NCBI GenBank assembly: GCA_023396065.1
Contig: JAEWXF010000032.1
Location: forward strand, 1 to 60,243
Source of the DNA: Methanobacteriota archaeon
Lineage (GTDB): Archaea; Halobacteriota; Methanomicrobia; Methanomicrobiales; Methanocorpusculaceae
Direction of reading: 5' to 3'
DNA length: 60,243 nucleotides
The notes beneath the pieces are model-generated. The model saw only the letters and a list, made by a program, of their open reading frames with translations, ran no database searches and was not told the DNA's origin. A program made the position numbers and the translations under genes. Below are positions 51,652-60,243 of the stretch, one piece after another (the stretch's first letter is position 1; each line of letters starts with the position of its first letter).

Positions 51652-52461
51652 TTATTCTGCGGCAGGTACCGTTTCCGGAACAGCCGGAGCCTTCGGGGCA
51701 GCCGATTCATACAGATTGGCGATGAATTTTGCCTCCCAGATCGTCAGGAACGGCATCACAACCACGAGAAGAATCCAGCCGACCACCAGAATTACCATCA
51801 GGATCACGCAGATAACGCACAGAACAATCGATAAAACGATCAGATTTGCCAGATACCGCAGCCAGCCAATGGTAGCGATTATATCGAGAATTTCCCGGAA
51901 CTCAAATGCAGCTCCGAACCGCTCTGCTTTGGCAAACCGCACAATCGCCATCAGGAAAATCATCGAGGTAAGTATCGACGCGATGATGAGAATCACATTG
52001 TACGCGAGTGCATATCCGGGATTACCCATAGGACCGAATGCCAGAGCAATTGCAAGAATCATCAGGGGAATTGAGTAAATGAGTGCGATAATTCCGGACA
52101 GCAGACCATCAAGGAACATACTGCCCCACCGGTCAAGCGTCACTGCCCCGCCGCGGTACACACGAATCATAATTCCGGAAACGAGGAATCCGAAGACAAC
52201 CGTCAGAATCACACCGAGTATCAGTGCAGCAATGCCCAACATACTAAGAAGGGAAATGAACGGAGTCATCGGTTCGAGTGCTGCATCCGGCACCCCTGCA
52301 AACGACAGGAAGTAACCGAGCATGCCAAACATCAGGAGGCCCACTCCTGCCAGATAGAGCATTTCGATGATAATGAGGATTACCCACTCGCCGAATGAAT
52401 GAAACATCCGGTTGGTGGCATCATACGAGCTCTGTAGATTTTCTACAATACCTATTGTCAT
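51652..52461 (-). CDS. DUF4013 membrane protein (copy 2)
   Basis: A 269-residue paralogue of the DUF4013 neighbour with the motif GIMIRVYRGGAVTLDRWGSM and FLDGLLSGIIALIYSI near 75-112. The extra length is mainly a longer N-terminal helix pair and loop (about 20-65), and a C-terminal Pro/Ala tail (PKAPAVPETVPAAE). It begins MTIGIVENLQSSYDATNRMF, matching the MAIGIGDNLSKSFAYAK start of copy 1. Function unknown. 266 bp of AT-rich non-coding DNA separates the copies. Confidence 0.82.
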   Translation of the reverse strand: MTIGIVENLQSSYDATNRMFHSFGEWVILIIIEMLYLAGVGLLMFGMLGYFLSFAGVPDAALEPMTPFISLLSMLGIAALILGVILTVVFGFLVSGIMIRVYRGGAVTLDRWGSMFLDGLLSGIIALIYSIPLMILAIALAFGPMGNPGYALAYNVILIIASILTSMIFLMAIVRFAKAERFGAAFEFREILDIIATIGWLRYLANLIVLSIVLCVICVILMVILVVGWILLVVVMPFLTIWEAKFIANLYESAAPKAPAVPETVPAAE

Positions 52462-52535
52462 AGTATCTGAGTCACCTCTTGGGTACTAGTGACTGGAACG
52501 CTGTTATAGCGTATATAGGTTGTCGTAAAAAAGAA

Positions 52536-53453
52536 TTATTTAACGTGGAGATCCAGTTTTTCCAAAAGGGTACAGGCGGCACACAGTCTGTTTCCGGTAG
52601 GTTCCCCGCATTTCTCGCAGAATCCCATTCTCACCGGATCGCCATCTGCTGCTGCCGGACCGAGCTGCCGCAGGAGTTCCTCCTGTCCGGAGACGATCCG
52701 CAGCATCGTTCCCGGGTATGTGTGTTCCAGCAGACCAAGCTCTGACCTGACCTCGGCACGAAGCGCATATCTGGTATACGGACACTCGGGAAGCGGGGTA
52801 AGCAGATTGTTTACTAGTCCGTATGCAACCGTCTCCCGTTCCGTACATCTGCAGAGCGGCTTGATACGCGGGATAAACAGCTCCCCGGCATTGGTATGAT
52901 AGTTGTCCGTAATGCGGGTGATGTCACCCCGAAGATAGTTCATCAAAACCGACTGGGCTTCATCGTCCATGCAGTGGCCCGTGGCAATTCGGTCTGCATC
53001 CAGATCGCGGGCGGCATGATTGAGGGCGCGTCTCCGGAGAGTCCCGCAGACGGAACAGGCACGTTCCGGAACACGGGTCAGAAGTTCATCCAGAGTTTTT
53101 CCGCAGACATCCGCAAATGAGATGATCTGATGCTCAATATTGAGTTTTTTCACAAGAGAGACCGCCGCCGCCACGGTGTCATCCCGGTATCCGGCAATCC
53201 CTTCATCCACGGTAACAGCAATCAGTTCGGCGTCCGGTTTCAGATTTTTAAGAACAGAAAGGAGAACAGTACTGTCCTTTCCTCCGGAAAGTCCGACAAC
53301 AACACGTGAACCTGCCGGTATCATGGCATACCGGTCGACTGCTGTTCTGACCCGCTCCTCATACCATGCGGAAAAGTGTCCGGCACAGAGTCGTTTTCCG
53401 CTTTCGCTCTCTTTATACACCGCACGGTTCCCGCAGAGATCACAGTTTGCCAT
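52536..53453 (-). CDS. TtuA/Ncs6-like tRNA 2-thiolation enzyme
   Basis: A 305-residue PP-loop ATPase of the TtuA/NcsA family that thiolates tRNA uridine (position 34 or 54). The N-terminal zinc finger begins ANCDLCGNRAVY. The ATP PP-loop is VGLSGGKDSTVLLS near 53-66, the catalytic/cluster cysteines are in RACSVCGTLRRRAL near 130 and ECPYTRYALRAE near 222, and a second zinc finger closes the protein (GFCEKCGEPTGNRLCAAC). I chose ATG 53453 for the family start. The SAMP-like sulfur-carrier gene lies 10 bp upstream, so donor and enzyme are cotranscribed. Confidence 0.9.
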   Translation of the reverse strand: MANCDLCGNRAVYKESESGKRLCAGHFSAWYEERVRTAVDRYAMIPAGSRVVVGLSGGKDSTVLLSVLKNLKPDAELIAVTVDEGIAGYRDDTVAAAVSLVKKLNIEHQIISFADVCGKTLDELLTRVPERACSVCGTLRRRALNHAARDLDADRIATGHCMDDEAQSVLMNYLRGDITRITDNYHTNAGELFIPRIKPLCRCTERETVAYGLVNNLLTPLPECPYTRYALRAEVRSELGLLEHTYPGTMLRIVSGQEELLRQLGPAAADGDPVRMGFCEKCGEPTGNRLCAACTLLEKLDLHVK

Positions 53454-53463
53454 TTTCGTCTCC

Positions 53464-53655
53464 TTAGCCGCCGTGGACAATCGACGTTGCCGTCAGAGTA
53501 TCCGCATTCTCGACCGGGTCATCGGGCAGAAGCAGTTCCCCGTCCCGGGTTATCAGTATTTCATACGGGTTCAGGTCCAGCCTCTCCAGAATCTCTTCCA
53601 CGGTTCCGGGATCTGCGGAGGCGGTTGTCCCGTCCGGAAGATGGATGAAAACCAT
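53464..53655 (-). CDS. Ubiquitin-like sulfur carrier (MoaD/ThiS/SAMP type)
   Basis: A 63-residue beta-grasp protein ending in the required di-glycine (TATSIVHGG). The pattern is typical of ThiS/TtuB: beta hairpin VFIHLPDGTTASADPG, helix TVEEILERLDL, strand EILITRDGELLLPDDPV. In archaea such carriers donate sulfur as a thiocarboxylate for tRNA thiolation and molybdopterin, and can be conjugated to proteins. Adjacency to the TtuA-like gene favours tRNA thiolation. The activating E1 enzyme is not in this window. Confidence 0.9.
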   Translation of the reverse strand: MVFIHLPDGTTASADPGTVEEILERLDLNPYEILITRDGELLLPDDPVENADTLTATSIVHGG

Positions 53656-53816
53656 TGTACTGAACTATTTGACCGTGGGAATTTATAGAGATGAGCCTGT
53701 GCCATGGGAGAGCAGGTATGTCCATGAATCAGTCCTCATGATAGCACACATTGAATATTTTCCACGCCGCATATGTTTCACGAATCGGTTATGAATACAC
53801 TATCCGGAAGACATCG

Positions 53817-54896
53817 ATGAATCGCCTGACGCAAGCCGTCCTCCTCTCCGGAGCGGTCATGACCATGGCCCTCTCCAATGCAGTCGTTCCGGTACTGAAT
53901 CAGATCACCCCTGATGCAGTACTCCAGGGAGCAGTCTACTCGGCCTACTTCCTCGGCGCATTCCTGATTGTGGTCCCTGCCGGGTGGCTCTCGGACAAAA
54001 TCGGCCGCCGCCCTCTGATCCGCACAGGACTGCTGGGAACAGCAGCGGCAGCAGTCATACTCTGGATTACCTATCCCGACCCTGCCGCCGCCGTTCTGCT
54101 GCGATTTGCCGAGGGATTATGTACCGGGATGTTTGTTGCGGCGGCAATGGCACTGGTAAACTCAGAAGAGAACCACAAACGACTCTCCGGAGAGTTTGTC
54201 GCACTGATGAACATCGGCATGGTGGCCGGACTCATTCTCTCCGGTTGGGGAGCGGCATTCCACCCGTATGCAGGTGTGGCAGTATTCGGAGCCGGGACCA
54301 TTCTGGCCGCAGTGCTGAGCCTCGGCGCTCGTGAAGGAACACGGACAACCGGAGAAGTTCTGCGGGCTGCTGAAATCGGCGGAGTTATCATCTCTCACCT
54401 GTGGCTCTGGTTTGCCATGTTTGTCTTCTGCGGCGCAACCGGTGTTGTTATTTCACTTTATCCCGGATTTTCCGGATTTTCCGCTGACGTAACCGGTATG
54501 ATAACCGCACTCATGAGTGTCGCAACCGCAGGCTGTGTCTACGCTGCCTCACGGTTTTCCTTCTTCGATTCACTCTCCATTCTCCGGATTGCGGGAGTCA
54601 CCATGGCCCTCGCGGTTCCTGCGGTCATACTCACCCCCCTGGGAATGATCGGGGTCGGGGCCGTGTTCGGTGTTATCACCGTTGCGATTCTCAACTACAT
54701 CGCCGAGACCGGGCTACCCCAAGGAGTAATGAACGGACTCTTCACCATGACCCAATACGCAGGAATGGCATTTCTCCCGTTCGGTGCAGGAATACTGCTT
54801 ACCGCAGCCGGGTACCTCCCGGTATTTCTCACAACCGCCGTGCTCTCACTTGCAGCAGGACTCCTGGTAGTCCGCTGTCCCTGTTACGTCAGATAA
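53817..54896 (+). CDS. MFS transporter (12-helix type)
   Basis: A 359-residue major facilitator protein, somewhat short for 12 helices. Motif A between helices 2 and 3 is GWLSDKIGRRPLIRTG near 57-72, and helix 4 is RFAEGLCTGMFVAAAMALVN near 95. A helix-5 motif-C-like stretch GMVAGLILSGWG is at about 136. I take ATG 53817 (MNRLTQAVLLSG); a longer frame from 53751 has no family similarity. Substrate unknown. It is convergent with cofE across a small hairpin. Confidence 0.85.
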   Translation: MNRLTQAVLLSGAVMTMALSNAVVPVLNQITPDAVLQGAVYSAYFLGAFLIVVPAGWLSDKIGRRPLIRTGLLGTAAAAVILWITYPDPAAAVLLRFAEGLCTGMFVAAAMALVNSEENHKRLSGEFVALMNIGMVAGLILSGWGAAFHPYAGVAVFGAGTILAAVLSLGAREGTRTTGEVLRAAEIGGVIISHLWLWFAMFVFCGATGVVISLYPGFSGFSADVTGMITALMSVATAGCVYAASRFSFFDSLSILRIAGVTMALAVPAVILTPLGMIGVGAVFGVITVAILNYIAETGLPQGVMNGLFTMTQYAGMAFLPFGAGILLTAAGYLPVFLTTAVLSLAAGLLVVRCPCYVR

Positions 54897-54911
54897 AATT
54901 GGAAAAATGGT

Positions 54912-54927
54912 GAGGGATATCTCCCTC
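54912..54927. terminator. Hairpin between convergent MFS and cofE genes
   Basis: Perfect inverted repeat GAGGGA-TATC-TCCCTC (54912-54917 and 54922-54927) in the 39-bp gap between the two stop codons. Placement suits a shared terminator; no long T-run accompanies it. Confidence 0.4.
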
Positions 54928-54935
54928 GAAAATAT

Positions 54936-55673
54936 TCAGATATGGAGAGCTTTCCGGATGAGATCCTCTTCTTTCGTAAAATACAGAGAATCATGTCCCT
55001 TCCATGTCCCGCATCCGCGAAACTGTACCACCGGAACCCCGTTATTACTCTCACCCATAATAAAATTGGAAAATGCTGCAATCTCGTCCACGACAGCCTC
55101 TTCGGTAATCTCCAGTTCCAGTCCGAACAGATCGTGATCTCCCCGGAAATCCCGGATCGCACACATACCTGCCCAGCCGATTGCCGTCCCCGTCTGGCCG
55201 CGGCGGAATGCCCGTCCGCAGGTATCCGTCACGATCACACCCACGTCTTTTTCGCAAATCCGGCGGATACCTTCCCGGATTTCAGCCGCTTCCGCCATCG
55301 GGTCCTGCGGCAGCGTGATAATATTTTCCCCCTCAATATTACTGTTATCCACCCCGGCGCGCACCCCGACATGCCCGAACGGCAGCTCGGACAATACAAA
55401 CGGAACCTCCTGAATGATATCCGCGGACGAATCCAGAACGCCCTGAATAAACCTGGGGTCCTCCCCGGTCATCCCGGCAATCCGGACCGCATCCGCTGAC
55501 GGAACAATATCCGCGAGAGCACGCACATACCCCTTCGCCTTGGAAACAATCGTGGACGCGACACAAATGATATCGCCGTCTGCAAACACCGCATGGTCAC
55601 AGATAATTGCCGGAAGATCATCTCCGGGCTGAATAAGCGGAATCCCGGGAATACCGGTTACCTGAACTGACAT
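54936..55673 (-). CDS. cofE: Coenzyme F420-0:L-glutamate ligase
   Basis: GTP-dependent addition of two glutamates to F420-0, giving the F420-2 used as hydride carrier in methanogenesis. It has 245 residues from ATG 55673 (MSVQVTGIPGIPLIQPGDDL). Family motifs are DNSNIEGENIITLPQDP near 115, VIVTDTCGRAFRRGQTGTAIG near 152-172 and DFRGDHDLFG near 180. ATGs at 55682 and 55694 in the same frame are possible alternative starts. Divergent from the DUF1922-like gene. Confidence 0.94.
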   Translation of the reverse strand: MSVQVTGIPGIPLIQPGDDLPAIICDHAVFADGDIICVASTIVSKAKGYVRALADIVPSADAVRIAGMTGEDPRFIQGVLDSSADIIQEVPFVLSELPFGHVGVRAGVDNSNIEGENIITLPQDPMAEAAEIREGIRRICEKDVGVIVTDTCGRAFRRGQTGTAIGWAGMCAIRDFRGDHDLFGLELEITEEAVVDEIAAFSNFIMGESNNGVPVVQFRGCGTWKGHDSLYFTKEEDLIRKALHI

Positions 55674-55774
55674 ACACCTCATATTCACCTGCATGCTAAT
55701 AAACCTCAGGGTTTGTTTCCGCCTGACAAGACAGATACTTTTTTTACCGATCGAATCAATCATCTGGTACAGGG

Positions 55775-56047
55775 ATGAATACCTATCGTGTAATCCGCTG
55801 CCCCGGGTGTCACCAGTTCACCTATACGGATCAGTACGGAAAGTGGAAACTCTGCCCGGTCTGCGGAGAGGTTATCTCACTTGACCGTGTTCCTATCTAT
55901 ATCGAAGTCAATGACTTTTCCCAGGCAGAAGTTCTCATCCGGGAAGTTGAGCGCTACCTCTACCGCAGCGGTAGGGTTGACCTCACCAAAGAGGAGGTTG
56001 ATCTCGTCCGGGAAAAATATCTCGCCTGGCTGCGGGCATCAGTATAA
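55775..56047 (+). CDS. DUF1922-like zinc-ribbon protein
   Basis: A 90-residue protein. Residues 1-32 form a zinc ribbon (CPGC at 9-12, CPVC at 27-30), with aromatic residues between (FTYTDQYGKWK), resembling the methanogen DUF1922 family. The segment DRVPIYIEVNDFSQAEVLIR fits that family's central strand/helix. The C-terminal 30 residues are helical (KEEVDLVREKYLAWLRASV) and go beyond the usual domain. Function unknown; possibly nucleic-acid binding. Confidence 0.7.
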   Translation: MNTYRVIRCPGCHQFTYTDQYGKWKLCPVCGEVISLDRVPIYIEVNDFSQAEVLIREVERYLYRSGRVDLTKEEVDLVREKYLAWLRASV

Positions 56048-56173
56048 CCATGAGCCATGTGATCCTGCGCTCCCTTACCTTTGGTAACTGTCCCAGAAAT
56101 CATCCGGACCCGAAATAACCTCGTATTTTTGCCAGATTGGAAAAAAACCAATAAATATCATTTTGACACGATA

Positions 56174-56188
56174 AAAATATTTATATAG
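56174..56188 (+). promoter_or_regulatory. Promoter of the grpE-dnaK-dnaJ cluster
   Basis: An AT-rich TATA box (aaatatttatatag region) about 50 bp before the grpE ATG predicts a leader of roughly 25 nt. AGGT at 56228-56231 is in the leader, close to the start. No CIRCE element of the bacterial HrcA type is seen. Confidence 0.6.
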
Positions 56189-56233
56189 AACTGCAATACA
56201 AATAATTAGGTGTACAAGTATTAGGTAATTGCT

Positions 56234-56746
56234 ATGGAGAATACCACAAATCCAGAGGAAACGAAAACCCCTGAAACCCAGGAAGCTCCGGCGACTACCG
56301 TGGAGACTAATCCCGTCGTTGAGCTCACCAAACAGTATGAAGACCTTAATGACCGGTATCTTCGTCTCGTTGCAGAGTTTGACAATTACAAAAAACGCAG
56401 CAAACGTGAAGCTGAAACCACCATCCGGTATGCGAACGAAACATTCGCCCGCGACATGCTGGATGTGCTGGACAACTTCGAACGGGCACTCAAAAGTGAC
56501 GATACCAGCCTTCGGGCAGGACTTGAGCAGATTCACAAACTCTACCTCTCCGTCCTCTCCCGAAACGGTGTGAAACCGATGAATGCCGAAGGATGCGCAT
56601 TTGACCCAACCCTCCACGAAGCCGTTGCCCACATACCCTCGGATACGGCCGAAGGAACCGTTGTTGACGAACCCATCCGGGGATACATGATGCATGACAA
56701 AGTTCTCCGTCATGCAAAAGTTGCCGTATCCCGCGGAAATGAATAA
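56234..56746 (+). CDS. grpE: GrpE nucleotide exchange factor
   Basis: Homodimeric ADP-release factor for DnaK, 170 residues. An acidic, Thr/Pro-rich disordered N-terminus (1-35) precedes the long helix (EDLNDRYLRLVAEFDNYKKR, about 36-55). The beta domain signature GVKPMNAEGCAFDPTLHEAV lies near 115-134, followed by TVVDEPIRGYMMHDKVLRHA. Full length. dnaK starts 21 bp downstream. Confidence 0.95.
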   Translation: MENTTNPEETKTPETQEAPATTVETNPVVELTKQYEDLNDRYLRLVAEFDNYKKRSKREAETTIRYANETFARDMLDVLDNFERALKSDDTSLRAGLEQIHKLYLSVLSRNGVKPMNAEGCAFDPTLHEAVAHIPSDTAEGTVVDEPIRGYMMHDKVLRHAKVAVSRGNE

Positions 56747-56767
56747 TCCACAGGTGAATAATTTACC

Positions 56768-58675
56768 ATGTCAGAAAAAATTAGCAGCAAAGTAATAGGA
56801 ATCGACCTTGGAACAACCAACTCCTGTCTCGCCGTTATGGAAGGCGGAGCTCCTGTCGTTATTGCAAACGCCGAAGGATTCAGAACAACCCCGTCGGTCG
56901 TCGGCTTTTCCAAAGACGGCGAGCGGCTTGTCGGAAACGTAGCAAAACGTCAGGCAATCACCAACCCGGTCAGAACTATCAGTTCCATCAAACGTCACAT
57001 GGGAACTGATTACCACGTAGACATTGACGGCAAAAAGTACTCACCGCAGGAAATTTCTGCCATGATTCTGCAGAAACTGAAGCTTGATGCAGAAGCATAC
57101 CTCGGGGAAAAAGTCGGTAAAGCCGTGATCACCGTTCCGGCGTACTTCAACGATGCACAGCGTCAGGCAACGAAAGATGCAGGTAAAATTGCGGGACTGG
57201 ATGTTCTGCGTATCATCAACGAGCCGACCGCATCAGCCCTTGCATATGGGCTGGAAAAGGAAAACGAAGTTACGGTCCTTGTCTACGATCTGGGCGGAGG
57301 AACATTCGATGTCTCTATCCTGACTCTGGATGACGGTCTGTTTGAGGTCAAGTCGACCGCAGGAAACAACCGTCTCGGTGGTGACGATTTCGATCAGAGA
57401 ATTATCGACTACCTTGCGTCCGAGTTCAAGAAAAAGGAGGGTATCGACCTCACGAAAGATCCGATCGCGATGCAGCGGTTAAAGGATGCAGCCGAGCGGG
57501 CAAAGATTGAGCTTTCCTCTCTCCAGAAGGTTAACATTAACCTCCCGTACATCACGACCGGTGCCGACGGGCCGAAGTTCATGGACGTTGACCTTACCCG
57601 GGCCAAGTTCGAGCAGCTCATCGATGATCTGGTCCAGAAGACCGTTGAGCCGGTTAATCAGGCACTGCGTGATGCAAACCTCAGTCCGTCGGATATTGAC
57701 CATGTCCTCCTCGTGGGCGGATCGACCCGTGTCCCGATGGTTGTTGAGACCGTGAGAAAGCTTCTCGGTAAGGAGCCGGATAAGACGATTAACCCTGATG
57801 AGTGTGTTGCCCTTGGTGCAGCTGTTCAGGGGGCAGTGCTTACCGGTGAGACCAAGGATGTCGTTCTGCTGGATGTTACGCCGCTGACACTCGGGATTGA
57901 AACCCTGGGTGGTATTGCGACGAAACTTATCGACAGAAACACGACCATTCCGACGAGAAAGAGTCAGATCTTCTCTACCGCAGCCGATAACCAGACGTCG
58001 GTTGAGATTCATGTGGTGCAGGGTGAGCGTCAGTTTGCCCGCGATAACTTCAGTCTTGGAAAGTTCCAGCTGACCGGAATTCCTCCGGCACCGCGCGGTA
58101 TGCCGCAGATTGAAGTTACCTTTGATATTGATGCAAACGGTATCGTCCATGTTTCGGCAAAGGATCTCGGTACCGGCCACGAGCAGTCGATGACCATCAC
58201 TGGCAGAAAGGATCTCAAGGATAATGAGATTGAAAAGATGGTCAACGATGCAAAGCAGTTTGAGGAGGACGATAAGAAGCGCCGTGAGGAGATTGAACTC
58301 CGCAACAATGCTGACAATGCAGTCTATGCCGCTGAGAAACTTGTGCACGATAAGGAGACTGCTGATAAGATCGATGCCGAGGATAAGGAGAAGATTGAGA
58401 AGGCTTCCGGTGAGCTGAAGGAGGTTCTGGAGAAAGAGGATGCAGCTAGCGAGGACATTAAAGTGAAGATGGATGCTCTGCAGGAGGTTGTGTTCGCTGT
58501 GACTTCGAAGATGTACCAGAAGATTCAGGCTGAGCAGCAGGCTGCTGCGGGTGCAGCTGGTACCGGACCAAACGGTGCGGGCTGTGACGGAAACTGCAGC
58601 GGCGGTGACTGCGGCGGGTCTGCAAAGAAGGATGATACCGTTGTGGATGCAGACTACGAAGTGAAAAAGGACTAA
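56768..58675 (+). CDS. dnaK: Chaperone DnaK (Hsp70)
   Basis: ATP-dependent chaperone of 635 residues. Nucleotide-binding domain: IGIDLGTTNSCLAVMEGG (10-27), VYDLGGGTFDVSIL near 175 and VLLVGGSTRVPMV near 316. The interdomain linker includes DVVLLDVTPLTLGIET near 367, and the substrate-binding domain follows. The lid ends in a Cys/Gly-rich stretch (CDGNCSGGDCGG) before an acidic tail (DDTVVDADYEV). The Cys-rich tail is unusual compared with the more usual Gly/Pro-rich one. Bacterial-type transfer into mesophilic archaea is well known for this gene set. Confidence 0.97.
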   Translation: MSEKISSKVIGIDLGTTNSCLAVMEGGAPVVIANAEGFRTTPSVVGFSKDGERLVGNVAKRQAITNPVRTISSIKRHMGTDYHVDIDGKKYSPQEISAMILQKLKLDAEAYLGEKVGKAVITVPAYFNDAQRQATKDAGKIAGLDVLRIINEPTASALAYGLEKENEVTVLVYDLGGGTFDVSILTLDDGLFEVKSTAGNNRLGGDDFDQRIIDYLASEFKKKEGIDLTKDPIAMQRLKDAAERAKIELSSLQKVNINLPYITTGADGPKFMDVDLTRAKFEQLIDDLVQKTVEPVNQALRDANLSPSDIDHVLLVGGSTRVPMVVETVRKLLGKEPDKTINPDECVALGAAVQGAVLTGETKDVVLLDVTPLTLGIETLGGIATKLIDRNTTIPTRKSQIFSTAADNQTSVEIHVVQGERQFARDNFSLGKFQLTGIPPAPRGMPQIEVTFDIDANGIVHVSAKDLGTGHEQSMTITGRKDLKDNEIEKMVNDAKQFEEDDKKRREEIELRNNADNAVYAAEKLVHDKETADKIDAEDKEKIEKASGELKEVLEKEDAASEDIKVKMDALQEVVFAVTSKMYQKIQAEQQAAAGAAGTGPNGAGCDGNCSGGDCGGSAKKDDTVVDADYEVKKD

Positions 58676-58698
58676 TCTCCAATTTCAGGTGATGCAGA

Positions 58699-59844
58699 AT
58701 GGGTTCGGAATCGTACTATGATGTCCTGGGAATCCCCCGCAATGCGACTGAGACGGACATCAAAAAGGCATACCGGAACCTCGCAAAAAAGTACCATCCT
58801 GATGTCTGTAAGGAACCGGGAGCAGAGGAGAAGTTCAAATCCATTAACGAGGCATACGCGGTGCTTTCGGATGAGAGCAAGCGCCGTCAGTATGATCAGC
58901 TCGGGCATGAGAACTTTACCAATGCCTCGAAAGGCAGCTACGGCGGGCCGGGAGGAGGAGGGTTCAATGCAGATTTCTCCGGATTTGGAGATATCTTTGA
59001 TTCGTTCTTCGGGGGCGGCGGCGGCCGTAGGGCCGGCCCCCAGCAGGGCGATGATCTTCTGATGCGGATTCAGATCACGCTGGAAGATGCGGTGTTCGGG
59101 GCGCAGAAGGAGATTGAGGTTATGCATACGGAACAGTGTTCCACCTGTAACGGTACGGGCAGTTCCACCGGAAAGACGGTTACCTGTCCGAAGTGCGGTG
59201 GTACCGGCCAGATTAAGCAGGTGCGGAACTCTATCTTCGGTCAGATGGTGACGGCTTCGCCCTGTCCGAACTGCAATGGCCGCGGGAAGATGCCGGAGAG
59301 TCCGTGCAAGTCCTGCGGCGGAACCGGCAGGACGAAGGTACTCCGAAAGGTTACTGTCCATATTCCTCCGGGTATTGATACCGGGATGCGGCTTCGGATG
59401 GAGGGGTACGGCGAGGCAGGAGAGTACGGGGCACCGAACGGTGATCTGTATATTGAGGTGCGGGTTGCATCTAATCCGAAGTTTGAACGGGAGGATGATA
59501 ATCTGGTGACCCAGTATGAGCTTTCTCCTGCGCAGGCGGTGCTCGGCTGCGAGGTTGAGATTGAGACGCTGGATAAGAAGACGGTGTCCCTGAAGATTCC
59601 GGCAGGTATTGCCTATGGAACCCGGCTGCGGATTCCGGGAGAAGGGGTCCGCAGACGCGGGAACTTCGGCAGTCTGCTGGTGCGGATTGTGATTGCGACA
59701 CCAAAGAAGATCTCCGCTACGGAGCGGGAACTCTATGAGAGCCTGCTTGCGGCAGAAGGTCATCCGTCTTCCGCGGTTTCTTCAGGGTCGTCTGGGAAAG
59801 AAAGTAAGTCGGAGAAGAAGAAAAAGCGCGGCTTTTTCTCATAA
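58699..59844 (+). CDS. dnaJ: Chaperone DnaJ (Hsp40)
   Basis: Co-chaperone that stimulates DnaK, 381 residues. The J domain has the HPD motif in KKYHPDVCKE near 31-40. It is followed by a Gly/Phe-rich linker (GGPGGGGFNADFSGFGDIFD), then four zinc motifs (CSTCNGTG, CPKCGGTG, CPNCNGRG, CKSCGGTG) around 143-205, and the C-terminal client-binding domains. The tail is Ser/Lys-rich (KKKKRGFFS). It begins 23 bp after dnaK. Complete type I DnaJ. Confidence 0.97.
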   Translation: MGSESYYDVLGIPRNATETDIKKAYRNLAKKYHPDVCKEPGAEEKFKSINEAYAVLSDESKRRQYDQLGHENFTNASKGSYGGPGGGGFNADFSGFGDIFDSFFGGGGGRRAGPQQGDDLLMRIQITLEDAVFGAQKEIEVMHTEQCSTCNGTGSSTGKTVTCPKCGGTGQIKQVRNSIFGQMVTASPCPNCNGRGKMPESPCKSCGGTGRTKVLRKVTVHIPPGIDTGMRLRMEGYGEAGEYGAPNGDLYIEVRVASNPKFEREDDNLVTQYELSPAQAVLGCEVEIETLDKKTVSLKIPAGIAYGTRLRIPGEGVRRRGNFGSLLVRIVIATPKKISATERELYESLLAAEGHPSSAVSSGSSGKESKSEKKKKRGFFS

Positions 59845-59911
59845 TCTCTTTTTTTCTGATTCTCTTTTTTTCTGATGAAACGCGGATGTGGGGATCCACT
59901 CATCCGCGTTT
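59845..59911 (+). terminator. T-tracts and hairpin after dnaJ
   Basis: Directly after the dnaJ stop come two copies of a T-rich 16-mer (tctctttttttctgat at 59845-59860 and 59861-59876), typical of archaeal T-run terminators. Next is a hairpin with perfect 11-bp arms, AAACGCGGATG/CATCCGCGTTT (59878-59888 and 59901-59911). A second small stem, GATAC-GAA-GTATC, follows at 59912-59924. Confidence 0.65.
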
Positions 59912-60243
59912 GATACGAAGTATCAGGAACATTTCCGTAAGCCGCATACGCGGCGGTTTCCGATCTTGTGTGCCGCTCAAGTTGTAACCTGAGTTTGCCA
60001 CTAGGCTAATTTTTCCCCGTGGTGCACCCACGAGCATCACACCAATTTTTTGGAGTATGAGAATTTGACAGATGCCTCAAAAATAACCTGTTGCCTTCAC
60101 TCCACCCTGATTTTACCTCCAACTGGACCATCTGCACGGGTTCAAAATTTGAAAACACACCTCATCATACCCTATTTTTGAGCTTCATCGTGGTAAGTGT
60201 CAAATACCTCCCGATGAAACACCATGATATGCGAACGCATCAC
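59912..60243. other. Non-coding end of window
   Basis: No gene is supported in these 332 bp. The sequence is AT-rich in patches and includes the inverted repeat CGTGG-TGCAC-CCACG near 60020 and two atttttgag-type strings on opposite strands (about 60079-60087 and 60171-60179). These faintly resemble the direct repeats at 12377 and 12535. It may be the upstream region of a gene beyond the window. Confidence 0.4.

Noticed and set aside
60076..60180. Possible third copy of the dispersed intergenic element at the window end
   Set aside because: Only short strings such as atttttgag and gatgaggt match; the block order and spacing do not.
1..60243. CRISPR arrays, insertion sequences with transposase, rRNA genes, replication origin
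   Set aside because: I looked for regular repeats, transposase motifs, rRNA landmarks and orc/cdc6 or origin-like repeats and saw none.

Overview
The window reads as chromosomal DNA from a hydrogenotrophic methanogen, most likely of the order Methanomicrobiales and perhaps Methanocorpusculum-like (inferred from gene content; no search was run). Archaeal markers are topoisomerase VI, prefoldin beta, an archaeal ribosomal/proteasome/RNase P superoperon, RpoP, Brix and SBDS proteins, KEOPS Pcc1, a SAMP-type sulfur carrier with a TtuA-like thiolase, and archaeal tRNAs without encoded CCA. F420 synthesis (cofE) and a hydrogenase maturation protease point to a methanogen. Genes of bacterial type are also present: grpE-dnaK-dnaJ, uvrB, purH, class I FBPase and amtB.

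Layout. 0.4-5 kb: a GNAT/DUF2156 pair; a double-cubane-type dehydratase-family protein with its ATPase activator; nadM-larB. 5-12.3 kb: a small membrane protein, hisS-top6B-top6A overlapping one another, two orphan small ORFs, cobQ and an RHH protein. 12.6-20.5 kb: purB, a nucleotidyltransferase/HEPN module whose HEPN gene is broken, a radical SAM protein, thiD, an AIR-synthase-related protein and uvrB. 20.7-26.8 kb: amtB, then the leftward superoperon rpl15e-rnp3-rnp2-psmA-sbds-rpl37ae-rpoP-brix-pcc1-pfdB. The exosome genes that often follow sbds are absent. 26.9-34.7 kb: two paralogous drug-type MFS transporters, a U32 peptidase-family protein, purH, tRNA-Gly(GCC) and a hydrogenase protease. 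34.8-39 kb: a 1393-residue GLUG-repeat surface protein. 39.9-44.8 kb: moaC-nnr, a small accessory island (ADP-ribosyltransferase plus micro-genes), then a degenerate FBP aldolase/phosphatase homologue directly downstream of a class I FBPase. 44.8-50.3 kb: a TIM-barrel epimerase, a BtuCD-like ABC transporter, a PEGA lipoprotein, an ATPase and tRNA-Leu(TAG). 50.4-60.2 kb: a zinc-ribbon microprotein, two DUF4013 membrane proteins, the SAMP/TtuA pair, an MFS transporter, cofE, a DUF1922-like protein and the chaperone operon.

The strongest candidate for an undescribed system is 41868-42958. It holds a cytoplasmic ADP-ribosyltransferase with an R-S-ExE catalytic set, followed by three intact 46-47 residue genes and the start of a fourth. 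They form two alternating families, A-B-A'-B', produced by tandem duplication of a two-gene unit. Other points worth attention are the metal-site-less FBP aldolase/phosphatase homologue, the larB-nadM coupling, the extra domain on the ABC ATPase, and a ~107-bp intergenic element present at both 12.4 and 39.6 kb with identical block spacing.
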